Assembly (NCBI GenBank): GCA_903906315.1
Contig: CAIVJW010000219.1
Location: 1-64,000 of the forward strand
Source: an uncultured delta proteobacterium
GTDB taxonomy: Bacteria; Myxococcota_A; Polyangia; Polyangiales; Polyangiaceae
Length of the DNA stretch: 64,000 bases
Reading direction: 5' to 3'
The notes below the pieces were generated by a model. It was not told the origin of the DNA. It saw only the letters and a list, made by a program, of their open reading frames with translations, and did not search any database. The position numbers and the translations under genes are program-made. Shown one piece after another: positions 9,523-17,708 of the stretch (positions within the stretch are counted from its first letter, which is position 1; each line of letters opens with the position of its first letter).

Positions 9523-10877
9523 GCGCGATCGTCGCCCTGGTGGGCCGGCCGAACGTCGGCAAATCGACCCTTTTCAATCGCCTGGTGGGGCGCAAGGAGG
9601 CCATCGTCCACGACGAGCCCGGCGTCACGCGCGACCGGCACTACGGTCTGGCCACGTCGCACAACCGCACCTACAACCTGGTCGATACGGGCGGCTTCGA
9701 CCCCGAAGGCGACGACGCGATCCAGCGCGGCATCCGCCGCCAGGTCGAGATCGCGGTCAGCGAGGCCGACGTGATCGTCTGCGTGCTGGACGCGATGACG
9801 CCGGCCGGCGCCGCGGAGCACGCGGAGATCGACCTCCTGCGCCGCTCGAACAAGCCCGTCATCTACGTCGCCAACAAGAGCGACTCGCAGCGCCAGGAGA
9901 CCGAGGCGGCCGACCTCTATCGCCTCGGTGTCGAGAAGATCATCGCCATCAGCGCGCTGCATGGCCGGCGCATCGAGGAGCTCGAGAGCGCGATCGTGCG
10001 GGCGCTGCCCCCGGAAGCGAACGAGCCCGCCGAGCCCAACGGCGAGGACCCGATCCGCGTCGCGGTGATCGGGCGCCCCAACGCGGGCAAGTCGTCGCTG
10101 GTCAACCGACTCTTGGGCCAGGACCGGCTGATCGTCGACGATACGCCGGGCACGACGCGCGACACCATCGACACGCTCGTCGAGCGCGGCGGCCGCAAGT
10201 TCCTGCTCATCGACACCGCGGGCATCCGCCGCAAGTCGAAGGTCGGCAGGGAAGGCAGCGTCGTCGAGGCGGTGAGCGTGCTCCACGCGATCCGCGCGAT
10301 GGAGCGCTGCGAGGTCGTCCTCCTGCTCTGCGACGCGCCCGAGGGGGTGGCCGAGCAGGACGCCAAGATCCTCGGCCTCGCGGTCGATCGCGGCCGCGCC
10401 GTGGTCGTCGCGCTGAACAAGATCGACGCGCTCGACAAGAGGGGCCTCACGGCCGCGAACGCGACCGCCGACGACAAGCTCACGTTCGTCCCGTGGGCGC
10501 CGCGCGTCCAGGTCAGCGCGAAGACCGGCCGCGGCGTCAGCACGCTGCTCGAGACGGTCGCGCGCGTCGCCGAGGCCTACCGAAAGCGCGTCGGCACCGG
10601 CGAGCTCAACCGCTTCTTCGAGCAGACCCTGGCCACCAAGCCCCCCCCGACCTCGGGCGGCAAGGCGCCGCGCCTCTACTTCATCACGCAGGCGGAGACC
10701 CGCCCGCCCCTCTTCGTCGTCATGGCGAGCGACCCCGAGAAGCTCCACTTCAGCTACCAGCGCTACGTCATGAACAAGCTCCGCGAGGCCTTCGGCTTCG
10801 AGGGCGTGCCCGTGCGGGTGAAGTACAAGCCGCGCCGACGGGCCGACCGAGGGGCCGCCGTGAGGGGCGGAAACTGA
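9519..10877 (+). CDS. der: Ribosome biogenesis GTPase Der (EngA)
   Basis: A 452-residue tandem-GTPase protein. The first G domain begins at residue 3 with GRPNVGKSTLF and DTGGF. The second starts near residue 186 with GRPNAGKSSLV, DTAGIRRKS and NKID. A KH-like domain follows (FEQTLATKPPP...KLHFSYQRYVMN). Der acts in 50S assembly. ATG 9519 overlaps the era stop by four bases, giving an era-der operon, an arrangement that puts a 30S and a 50S assembly GTPase in one unit. The short C-terminal basic tail is normal for the family. Confidence 0.97.
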   Translation: MSAIVALVGRPNVGKSTLFNRLVGRKEAIVHDEPGVTRDRHYGLATSHNRTYNLVDTGGFDPEGDDAIQRGIRRQVEIAVSEADVIVCVLDAMTPAGAAEHAEIDLLRRSNKPVIYVANKSDSQRQETEAADLYRLGVEKIIAISALHGRRIEELESAIVRALPPEANEPAEPNGEDPIRVAVIGRPNAGKSSLVNRLLGQDRLIVDDTPGTTRDTIDTLVERGGRKFLLIDTAGIRRKSKVGREGSVVEAVSVLHAIRAMERCEVVLLLCDAPEGVAEQDAKILGLAVDRGRAVVVALNKIDALDKRGLTAANATADDKLTFVPWAPRVQVSAKTGRGVSTLLETVARVAEAYRKRVGTGELNRFFEQTLATKPPPTSGGKAPRLYFITQAETRPPLFVVMASDPEKLHFSYQRYVMNKLREAFGFEGVPVRVKYKPRRRADRGAAVRGGN

Positions 10878-10889
10878 AGTGACGCCGCG

Positions 10890-10933
10890 CCTCGTGGCGT
10901 GGGCGCGCGAAGACGCGCGTCCGCGCCACGAGG
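10890..10933. terminator. Long GC-rich hairpin between convergent genes
   Basis: Arms CCTCGTGGCG and CGCCACGAGG enclose a second pairing block (GGGCGCGC with GCGCGTCC) around a six-base loop. Counting one G-T wobble in each block junction, the stem is about 19 pairs. No T-run follows on either strand, so it is not a classical intrinsic terminator. Its position just after der and before the end of the convergent ATPase gene suggests bidirectional termination or 3'-end protection. Confidence 0.55.
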
Positions 10934-10997
10934 TGACGAGCTGTCGCCCGGCCCCAGGTCGGGCCGGCGCGCGGGAGCGGCCGGGTGCGAGCCGGCC

Positions 10998-12170
10998 TCA
11001 GACCGGCGCGAGCACGTCCGCGATCTTCGACAGCGCCGAGACGTCGTGGATGTCGAACGGGTACGCGGGCACGTCGATGCGCAGCGAGCCCTCGGCCGCC
11101 TCGTCTTCGAACGACGCCTCGAGCGCGAGGAGGTGCAGCGCGTCCATCTTGCCCTGACGGCTCTCCTCATCGGCCGCGCGCTTCAGGCGGTCGGCCGCTC
11201 CCGCGCCGAGGTCGAGACCGCGCGCGCTCATCGATCGAAAGATGTGGGTCTCGTCGGGCACGTCGCCGTAGACCGGGTGCACCCGGTTCACGACGAACGC
11301 ATCGCGCCGCATCTTCTGCTCGCGCAGCCGCTCCGCGAAGAAGAGCACCTCGCGCACGCTCAGGGGGTCGGGCGTCGTGACGAGCACGTAGGCCACGTCG
11401 GGCCCGCGCAGCGCGCTCGCGACCTCGTCGGCGCGCTTGCGCCAGCCGCCGAAGAGCGCGTTGATTTCGGTCACGAAGGACGCGATCTGCTCCAGGAACC
11501 CGGCGCCCGTGAGCTTGCCGATGCCGCGCAGCACGGCCGCGGCGCCCTTCGCGAGCAGGTTCAGGCTGAGCTTGCCGGACCCCTGGATGGCCTGCACGAA
11601 CCAGCGCATCGCCTGGCTGTCGATGGCGCCGATGAGGCGCTCGGGTGCGTCGAGGAAGTCGAGCGCGTTCGCCGTCGGGGGCGTGTCGAGCAGGATGAGG
11701 TCGTAGGCCGGATCGGCCTTCACGGCGTGGAGCTTCTCCATCGCCATGTACTCCTGCGTGCCGGCGAGGGACGTGGAGATGTACTTGTAGAGGACGTTGC
11801 CGAGGATCTGGTCGCGCTTCTCGCGGGTCGGCGCGAGCTCGTGGACGAGCTGGTCGAAGGTGCTCTTCGTGTCGAGCATCATCACGGTGAGCGACCCCGG
11901 GACGCGCACGCCCATGCGCTCGAAGAGCGCCGGGTCGACGCGCTGCGCCTCGGACTTCATCGCCTCGAGGCCGAGGCTCTGCGACAGGCGCCGCGCGGGA
12001 TCGATCGTGAGGCAGAGGACGCGCTTGCCCCGACGTGCAGCGGCCAGGCCGAGCGCCGCCGTGGTCGTGGTCTTGCCGACGCCGCCGCAGCCGACGACCA
12101 GGATCACCCGGCGCGACTCGAGCAGCGGTCCGAGGCCTCCGAGCTTGTGCGGCGAGGTCGCGTGCGTCAC
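10998..12170 (-). CDS. ArsA/Get3-family ATPase
   Basis: A 390-residue single-domain member of the ArsA/Get3 SIMIBI ATPases. The deviant P-loop is VVGCGGVGKTTTT near residue 22, followed by CLTIDPARRLSQSLG (switch region) and LILLDTPPTANALDF (switch II). The C-terminal half contains RDAFVVNRVHP, typical of the family. Such proteins either power arsenite pumps or handle tail-anchored or other cargo; no arsB, arsR or acr3 gene is near, so an arsenic role is unsupported. GTG 12170 is the chosen start; another in-frame GTG lies just upstream. It lies 68 bases after a roadblock-like gene on the same strand, probably in one unit. Confidence 0.85.
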   Translation of the reverse strand: MTHATSPHKLGGLGPLLESRRVILVVGCGGVGKTTTTAALGLAAARRGKRVLCLTIDPARRLSQSLGLEAMKSEAQRVDPALFERMGVRVPGSLTVMMLDTKSTFDQLVHELAPTREKRDQILGNVLYKYISTSLAGTQEYMAMEKLHAVKADPAYDLILLDTPPTANALDFLDAPERLIGAIDSQAMRWFVQAIQGSGKLSLNLLAKGAAAVLRGIGKLTGAGFLEQIASFVTEINALFGGWRKRADEVASALRGPDVAYVLVTTPDPLSVREVLFFAERLREQKMRRDAFVVNRVHPVYGDVPDETHIFRSMSARGLDLGAGAADRLKRAADEESRQGKMDALHLLALEASFEDEAAEGSLRIDVPAYPFDIHDVSALSKIADVLAPV

Positions 12171-12238
12171 GTGGCTGGCTTCTAGCACAACGCCGCCGGC
12201 CCTCGCAGGCCGTCCGGCGGCGCCGCCGGCCGCGCCCC

Positions 12239-12628
12239 TTACGCAGCCGCGCCGATCCCGAGGATCCGCTGGCAGCCCTCGAGCGCCCTGGCGAACGTCT
12301 CGGCTCGGCCACCCTGCCCGCCGCGGCCGCAGAGCAGGACCTCGACGCCGTCGACGGCCACGGCGTGCACGAGAACCTCGCCCGAAAGCGCGGCGAGCCT
12401 CGTGCCGACCGTCGCGTTCGCGACCTCGGGGCGCGCCAGCAGCGGCGCGTACGCGGCGAGCTCCTCGCAGACGGGCCAGGCGCCCGCGCCTGCGACCAGG
12501 CAGCCGGAGTCGTCGACCAGCACCAGCGCCTCGAGGCCCGCCTCCGCGCGGCTCGTGGACAGCTGGTAGTGGAGCGCGGTGATCGGATCCTCGCTGCGCC
12601 GGAGTCGGCGATCCTCGGGTGCGGACAT
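12239..12628 (-). CDS. Roadblock/LC7-like small protein
   Basis: A 129-residue protein with the alpha/beta pattern of roadblock/LC7 (MglB-like) domains: a helix (ALHYQLSTSRAEAG), a strand with LVLVDDSGCLVAGAG, a helix CEELAAYAPLLA and a terminal strand-helix. In myxobacteria such proteins often partner Ras-like GTPases in polarity or motility. No MglA-like GTPase is adjacent; the next gene on this strand is the ArsA/Get3-like ATPase, which could be the partner by inference. ATG 12628 is the only good start. It is divergent from the tyrosine phosphatase gene. Confidence 0.6.
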   Translation of the reverse strand: MSAPEDRRLRRSEDPITALHYQLSTSRAEAGLEALVLVDDSGCLVAGAGAWPVCEELAAYAPLLARPEVANATVGTRLAALSGEVLVHAVAVDGVEVLLCGRGGQGGRAETFARALEGCQRILGIGAAA

Positions 12629-12773
12629 CGTCGTCAATGAAGCCTCCGTGTGACCGAAGGATCGCGCCACACGGCGGCGCCGGCCAACTTTGCGCGCCCC
12701 ACGCCGAGGCGCGCCGAGGATCGACGCCCCGCGCTGAATGCGCCGCCGCGGGCCGGCACCGGATGAATCTGAT

Positions 12774-13514
12774 ATGGTCCGCCCGCGCATGCGCGGCTTC
12801 ATCGATCTGCATTGCCACTGGGTGGCCGGTGTCGACGACGGCGCCGAGACGACCGCGGACAGCCTCGCAATGCTCACGGAGCTGCACCGGATTGGCTTCG
12901 ACGCCGTCGTCGGCACCCCCCATATGCGGCCGGGGATGTTCGACAACGACGCGGCCGGCCTCACGGCGGCGTTCGACGCCACGCGCGCGGCGCTCGCGGG
13001 CGCCCCCGGCCTGCCGACGCTCTCGCTCTCGTCGGAGCACTTCTTCGACGACCAGGTCTTCCGCCGCCTCGTCGACGGCGCCGCGCTCCCCTACCCGGGC
13101 GGCCACGCGGCGCTCGTCGAGTTCCCCGCGCGCGCCTTCCCGATGCGCGTCGCGGAGCGGTTCTTCGATCTGCGCATGAAGGGGCTGCGTCCCGTGCTCG
13201 CGCACCCGGAGCGCTACGAGAGCGTGTGGAAAAGCCCGAAGGTCGTCGAGCCGCTGCTCGACGGCGGCGCGGTGCTGCTCCTCGACGTCGCGGCGCTCGT
13301 CGGCAAGTACGGCCGCGCGCCGCGCAAGGCCGCGGAGGCGCTGCTCGAGGGGGGCTACTACTACGCCGCGTGCAGCGACGCGCACGGGGTGAAGGACGTA
13401 TCGGACGTGGAGAAGGGCATCGTGGCGCTCTACGACAGGATGGGGACCGAGGACGCGAGCTTCCTGCTCAGCGACGGCCCTCGCGGCATCCTCGAGGGCA
13501 CCGTCGAGGAATGA
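12774..13514 (+). CDS. PHP-family tyrosine-protein phosphatase (CpsB/YwqE type)
   Basis: A 246-residue PHP-fold phosphatase. Metal-binding motifs visible are FIDLHCHWVAGVDDG (HxH and Asp), VVGTPHM, LSSEHFFDD, VLAHPERYE and SDAHGVKD. Length and motif order fit CpsB/YwqE enzymes that dephosphorylate the tyrosine kinases controlling capsule or exopolysaccharide assembly. ATG 12774 and ATG 12789 are both possible; most relatives begin close to the FIDLHCH motif, and a weak GGATGA sequence precedes the first. It leads a + strand run with a UDP-sugar dehydrogenase and a flippase-like protein, supporting a polysaccharide role. Confidence 0.88.
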   Translation: MVRPRMRGFIDLHCHWVAGVDDGAETTADSLAMLTELHRIGFDAVVGTPHMRPGMFDNDAAGLTAAFDATRAALAGAPGLPTLSLSSEHFFDDQVFRRLVDGAALPYPGGHAALVEFPARAFPMRVAERFFDLRMKGLRPVLAHPERYESVWKSPKVVEPLLDGGAVLLLDVAALVGKYGRAPRKAAEALLEGGYYYAACSDAHGVKDVSDVEKGIVALYDRMGTEDASFLLSDGPRGILEGTVEE

Positions 13515-13624
13515 TCGACGCGCCACGAAGCCAATGAGGGAACGCCGGCCGCGAGGCCTGTGACGGCCGCGAGGCCAACCGACGAATCAGGCTCGGCGAG
13601 AGCCGACGAACAGAGGAGATCATC

Positions 13625-14926
13625 GTGCAGGAGCTATTGCAGAAGATCGAGGAGCGCCGCGCACGCATCGTCGTGGTGGGCATCGGCTACGTCGGCTTGC
13701 CGCTCGTCGTCGAGTTCGCCAAGGCCGGCTTCCCGGTGGTCGGCTACGACAAGGATCCCGAGAAGGTCCGGCTGCTGGCCCTCGGCGAGTCCTACATCGG
13801 GGACATCCCGTCATCGGAGCTGCGCCCCCTCATCGACTCGGGGCGGCTGACGTCGTCCACCGATCCCGCCGTCATGGACGACGCCGACGCCGTCATCGTG
13901 TGCGTGCCGACGCCGCTCAACAAGACGAAGGACCCGGACATGCGGTTCATCGCCTCGGCGAGCGAGGAGATCGCGGCGCACCAGCACGCGAACATGCTCA
14001 TCGTCCTCGAGTCGACGACCTACCCCGGGACGACCCGCGAGGTGCTGGTCCCGAAGCTCACCCGCGGCCGGTTCGAGCTCGGCAAGGACGTCTTCATCGC
14101 CTTCAGCCCCGAGCGCGTCGACCCGGGCAACGCGACCTACCACACGAAGAACACGCCCAAGGTCATCGGCGGCGCAACGCCCGAGTGCCGCGCGGTCACG
14201 CAGGCGCTCTACGGCGCGATCATCGACACCATCGTGCCCGTCTCGAGCACCGACGCGGCCGAGATGGTCAAGCTGCTCGAGAACACGTTCCGCGCGGTGA
14301 ACATCGGCCTCGTGAACGAGGTCGCGATCATGTCGCGCCGCCTCGGCATCGACGTCTGGGAGGTCATCCGCGCGGCGGCGAGCAAGCCGTTCGGCTTCAT
14401 GCCGTTCTTCCCCGGCCCGGGCCTCGGCGGCCACTGCATCCCGATCGACCCGCTCTACCTCTCGTGGCGCATGCGCACGCTGAAGTACCAGGCGCGCTTC
14501 ATCGAGCTCGCCGACACGATCAACAGCGACATGCCCGAGTACACCGTCTCGCTCGTGCAGGAGGCGCTGAACGCCGCGAAGAAGGCCGCCAACGGCTCCC
14601 GCGTCCTCGTGTCGGGCATCGCCTACAAGCGCGACGTCGCCGACTACCGTGAGTCGCCCGCCTTCGACATCATCACCGGGCTGCAGAAGCTCGGCGCCAC
14701 CGTCGACTACGTCGACCCCTACGTGAAGGAGGTCGACGACCACGGCGTGAACATGCGGTCGGTCTCGACCGACGTCGCCTACGCGGACTACGACGCCGTC
14801 GTCGTCGTCACGGATCACCAGTGCGTCGACTACGCGCGCATGCTGCGCGAGGCGAAGCTCGTCGTCGACGCGCGCGACGTGATGCGCAACGTCGAGGGCG
14901 ACAAGTCCAAGGTCGTCCGGCTCTGA
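13625..14926 (+). CDS. UDP-N-acetylhexosamine / UDP-glucose 6-dehydrogenase (WbpA/WecC-like)
   Basis: A 433-residue nucleotide-sugar dehydrogenase. The Rossmann motif is VVVGIGYVGLPL (residues 16-27), and the catalytic cysteine is Cys271 in GPGLGGHCIPIDP. The STTYPGTT and LENTFRAVNIGLVNE segments and three-domain length match the WbpA/WecC branch that oxidises UDP-GlcNAc or UDP-ManNAc to uronic acids; the exact sugar cannot be fixed by eye. GTG 13625 is well supported by GAGGAG seven bases upstream. The product would supply acidic sugar for capsule, O-antigen or exopolysaccharide. Confidence 0.92.
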   Translation: MQELLQKIEERRARIVVVGIGYVGLPLVVEFAKAGFPVVGYDKDPEKVRLLALGESYIGDIPSSELRPLIDSGRLTSSTDPAVMDDADAVIVCVPTPLNKTKDPDMRFIASASEEIAAHQHANMLIVLESTTYPGTTREVLVPKLTRGRFELGKDVFIAFSPERVDPGNATYHTKNTPKVIGGATPECRAVTQALYGAIIDTIVPVSSTDAAEMVKLLENTFRAVNIGLVNEVAIMSRRLGIDVWEVIRAAASKPFGFMPFFPGPGLGGHCIPIDPLYLSWRMRTLKYQARFIELADTINSDMPEYTVSLVQEALNAAKKAANGSRVLVSGIAYKRDVADYRESPAFDIITGLQKLGATVDYVDPYVKEVDDHGVNMRSVSTDVAYADYDAVVVVTDHQCVDYARMLREAKLVVDARDVMRNVEGDKSKVVRL

Positions 14927-14933
14927 CGCCGCG

Positions 14934-16025
14934 GTGACCGCTCCGGCCGAGGCAGAGCGCTCGCGCGGGTTCGTCGAGCGCCACGGGACGAAGCTCGTCC
15001 TCTCGCTGATCTTCGGCGCGGGTCTCGGCACCATCGCGGCGCGGGGCGGGCTGCCGCTCGTCCCGCCGCGGTCCGCGTTCGCGGGCGTCTCCCTCGGCCT
15101 CGTCGCGCTCTACCCCCTCCTGTTCGGCCTCGCGCAGATCGTCCGCGCGCTGCGCTGGCGACACCTGCTCCGCGCGGTCGGCCACGTCCCGATCCGAGCG
15201 ATCCTCGGCGTCTCGTTCATCGGCTACGCGGCCATCTTGCTCGGCCCCCTGCGCAGCGGCGAGTTCGTGCGCCCGCTGCTCATCTCGCGCCGCGGCGGCG
15301 TCCGGCTGGTCGAGGCCACCGGCACCATCGGCGCCGAGCGCGTCATCGACGGCCTCACCTTGAACGTCGTGCTCTTCGCGGCGCTCCGGCTGGCGACCAC
15401 GCTCGACCCGCTGCCCGATCGCGTGGGCGATCTGCCGGTCTCGGTGCGCGCCGTGCCGGGCGCCGCGTACACCATGCTCGGCGTCTTCATGGCGGCCTTC
15501 GCCGCGATGGCGCTCTTCTACTGGCGGCGAGAGCTCGCGCGCCGCCTCACCTTCGCCGTCCTCGGAGTCTTCTCGAAGCGCGCCGCGGACGCCGTGGCCG
15601 GCACCGTCGAGCGGCTCGCCCAGGGCCTGCGCTTCCTCCCGTCGCCCTCGCACGTCGGGCCGTACCTCGGCGAGACGATCACCTACTGGGGGCTCAACGC
15701 CGTCGGGCTGATGGTGCTCGCGCGCGGCGTCGGGCTCGAGGGCACGACGCTGGCGCAGGCCGCCGTCATCCTCGGCTGCATCGGCATCGGCGTCCTCGTC
15801 CCGAGCGGCCCCGGCTTCTTCGGCGCCTTCCAGCTCTCGATGTTCCTGGCGCTGGCGATGTTCTTCCCCGAGTCCGCGCTGCGAGGGCCCGGCGCGGCGT
15901 TCGTGTTCCTGACCTACACGTTCCAGGTCACGTGGACGCTCCTCGCCGCCCTCGTCGGCGCGCTGCTCTACCGGAGCGCCCCGGTCGTCGAAGAAAACTT
16001 GGCCCAGCCCCCGTCCGCCGGCTAG
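14934..16025 (+). CDS. LPG-synthase-TM / YbhN-like membrane protein
   Basis: A 363-residue membrane protein with about eight hydrophobic segments and the hallmarks of the lysylphosphatidylglycerol synthase transmembrane (UPF0104) family: LRALRWRHLLRAVG, LGPLRSGEFVRPLLI, the GAERVIDG block and VPSGPGFFGAFQ. Family members include flippase-like or lipid-modifying proteins next to polysaccharide genes. GTG 14934 lies seven bases after the dehydrogenase stop, so the genes are probably co-transcribed. Its substrate is unknown; a lipid-linked intermediate is inferred from context. Confidence 0.85.
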   Translation: MTAPAEAERSRGFVERHGTKLVLSLIFGAGLGTIAARGGLPLVPPRSAFAGVSLGLVALYPLLFGLAQIVRALRWRHLLRAVGHVPIRAILGVSFIGYAAILLGPLRSGEFVRPLLISRRGGVRLVEATGTIGAERVIDGLTLNVVLFAALRLATTLDPLPDRVGDLPVSVRAVPGAAYTMLGVFMAAFAAMALFYWRRELARRLTFAVLGVFSKRAADAVAGTVERLAQGLRFLPSPSHVGPYLGETITYWGLNAVGLMVLARGVGLEGTTLAQAAVILGCIGIGVLVPSGPGFFGAFQLSMFLALAMFFPESALRGPGAAFVFLTYTFQVTWTLLAALVGALLYRSAPVVEENLAQPPSAG

Positions 16026-16036
16026 CGCTCGGCTCC

Positions 16037-16492
16037 GTGCGCAGACTCCCTCGGATCTTCTTCGCCCTCACGCTCGCGGCCGCCCCGATCGCCCTCGCCC
16101 TGGTGGTATCGGACGCCGGCGCCGCGACACCGTTCGAATCGCAGTACTCGTACGACCAGACCTTCGGGACCGTCGTGCGGCTGCTGCGCCTCGATCTCGG
16201 GGTGAAGATCACCGAGAAGGACCCCGAGGGCGGGTTCGTGACGTTCGACTACACGAGCCCGGAGAGCGGCAAGCGCGTCACGCGAGGCTCGCTCGAGCTC
16301 GTGCGATCCCGGTCCGGCACCCACGTCACCGTCCAGCTGCCCGCGCTGCCGAGCTACCACGAGCAGATGATCGTGGACTCGCTCGCGAAGAAGCTCTTCA
16401 GCGACCACGGCGAGCCGCCTGCGAAGCCGACACCGAAGCCGGCCGATCCCGACGCTGGCGCCGGCGACGCGGGCGACGCGCCCCCCGGCTGA
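16037..16492 (+). CDS. Exported hypothetical protein
   Basis: A 151-residue protein with a clear signal peptide (RRLPRIFFALTLAAAPIALAL then a site near DAGAATPF). The mature part has a helix with TFGTVVRLLRLDLGVKI and strands with EGGFVTFDYTSPESGKR and THVTVQLPALPS, and then a Pro/Asp/Ala tail. GTG 16037 is chosen because it places Arg residues before the hydrophobic core; the longer upstream frame overlaps the previous gene. It follows the flippase-like gene by 11 bases, so it may be the last gene of the polysaccharide run. No family is recognised. Confidence 0.75.
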   Translation: MRRLPRIFFALTLAAAPIALALVVSDAGAATPFESQYSYDQTFGTVVRLLRLDLGVKITEKDPEGGFVTFDYTSPESGKRVTRGSLELVRSRSGTHVTVQLPALPSYHEQMIVDSLAKKLFSDHGEPPAKPTPKPADPDAGAGDAGDAPPG

Positions 16493-16499
16493 GGGAGCG

Positions 16500-17048
16500 C
16501 TAGCCGGCGTCGGCCCCGCAAACGTCCTGACAGGAGTCCGCCTGGCACTTCGACAGGACCGGCGAGCATTCGCTGCAATCCTTCGTGATGCGGGGAGCGC
16601 ACGTGGAGAAGCAGCCGGCCGAGTCGCCGCCGCCGGCGAGGCAGCCGCACTGACAGCGCTGGAAGTCCTCGCACGAGCCCGCGTAGTGGCCCGTGGCCCA
16701 GCCGGGCCCGAAGCACACCGCGACGACCGCCCCGCAGCTCGTCGACATGCACGTCGCGCAGGCGCCGGCCGGGTCCCCGAACGGGCTCGCCTGGGCGGCC
16801 GCGGGGCACCCTCCACCGACGCCCCAGCCGCCGAAGCCGCCCGCGGCGGTCGCCGTGCCGGTCGTCGCGCCGCCTCCGCCGAGAGCGCCGCCAGCCCCCG
16901 TCCCGGTGGTCGTGAACGTTGCCGTCGAGCCGTCCGATGCGGTCGTGCCGGCGGGTTCGGTGGTGGTGGTCGATCCGCACGCGACGACGACGGCGAGCGT
17001 CGAGGCCAGCGCGAGGAGGAGCGGGTTCGTTCGAGCTCGTGGAGCCAC
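16500..17048 (-). CDS. Cys-rich lipoprotein with Gly/Thr linker
   Basis: A 182-residue lipoprotein with a lipobox ending VVVAC near residue 24. A Thr/Gly/Ala linker (residues 25-75) leads to a Cys-rich domain with about 17 cysteines in CxxC and CxxxC spacings (GACATCMSTSCG, CEDFQRCQCGC). GTG 17048 is chosen since AGGAGG lies five bases upstream; an in-frame ATG at 17066 would place that ribosome site inside the gene. The Cys-rich part is likely a disulfide-stabilised surface domain; function unknown. It is convergent with the exported protein, only seven bases apart. Confidence 0.75.
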   Translation of the reverse strand: MAPRARTNPLLLALASTLAVVVACGSTTTTEPAGTTASDGSTATFTTTGTGAGGALGGGGATTGTATAAGGFGGWGVGGGCPAAAQASPFGDPAGACATCMSTSCGAVVAVCFGPGWATGHYAGSCEDFQRCQCGCLAGGGDSAGCFSTCAPRITKDCSECSPVLSKCQADSCQDVCGADAG

Positions 17049-17096
17049 GCTCCCTCCTACCACCATCGGGCAGAGGAGGGAGCCCCGAGCGTGCGG

Positions 17097-17708
17097 TCAG
17101 TGCGACGTCAGGCTCGCCAGCTCGGCCCGCAGCTCGTCGACGATCTCGGCGTCCCAGCCGTCGGCGAGGGCGTCGATCATGGCGCCGAAGTACCAGAGCG
17201 AGCCCTCGCGCGGGGCCTTGAAGCGGCTCCACACCGAGGCGCCGACCGACCGGCGGCGCAGGTCGCGCGCCACCGTCTGCAGGTTGTGGAGCTTGTCGGC
17301 GGCCACGACGAGCTTCACGTCCGCCGGAGCGGCGCGCACGTGCGCGACGTGCGCCTCCTTGCGCGCGCGCCAGGGCGGCTTCGGGTGCTCCACCGTGTCC
17401 GTGCAGGCCTCGACGATCGCCGCGACCTTCGCACCGAAGCGCTCCTCGATCTCGGCCGCGGTGACGCCCGCGTCCTCCATCGCGTCGTGGAGCAGGCCGG
17501 CGATCGCCTGGTCCTCGTCGCCGCCGTACTCGCCGACGAGCGACGCGACCGCGATCACGTGCGTCACGTACGGCACGCCGTTGCCCTTGCGGGCCTGCGC
17601 CTCGTGGCACGCGTTCGCGAAGGCCAGCGCCTGCGCGAACCGCGCGCCGTACGTGTGCGCGGGCAGATCGTGGGTCGGCCTCGCGGGGCGCTCCTCGAGG
17701 CCGCTCAC
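17097..17708 (-). CDS. HD-domain (SpoT/MESH1-like) hydrolase
   Basis: A 203-residue HD phosphohydrolase resembling the (p)ppGpp hydrolase domain of RelA/SpoT and MESH1 proteins. Visible residues are the His of CHEAQARKG, the His of YVTHV, the HD of GLLHDAMEDAG and the DKLHNL motif, in the expected order. GTG 17708 overlaps the boxB stop (GTGA), so it is translationally coupled to the benzoyl-CoA genes and is probably the third gene of boxC-boxB. Whether it hydrolyses ppGpp or another nucleotide is not known. Its presence in a box operon is unusual to me. Confidence 0.82.
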   Translation of the reverse strand: MSGLEERPARPTHDLPAHTYGARFAQALAFANACHEAQARKGNGVPYVTHVIAVASLVGEYGGDEDQAIAGLLHDAMEDAGVTAAEIEERFGAKVAAIVEACTDTVEHPKPPWRARKEAHVAHVRAAPADVKLVVAADKLHNLQTVARDLRRRSVGASVWSRFKAPREGSLWYFGAMIDALADGWDAEIVDELRAELASLTSH

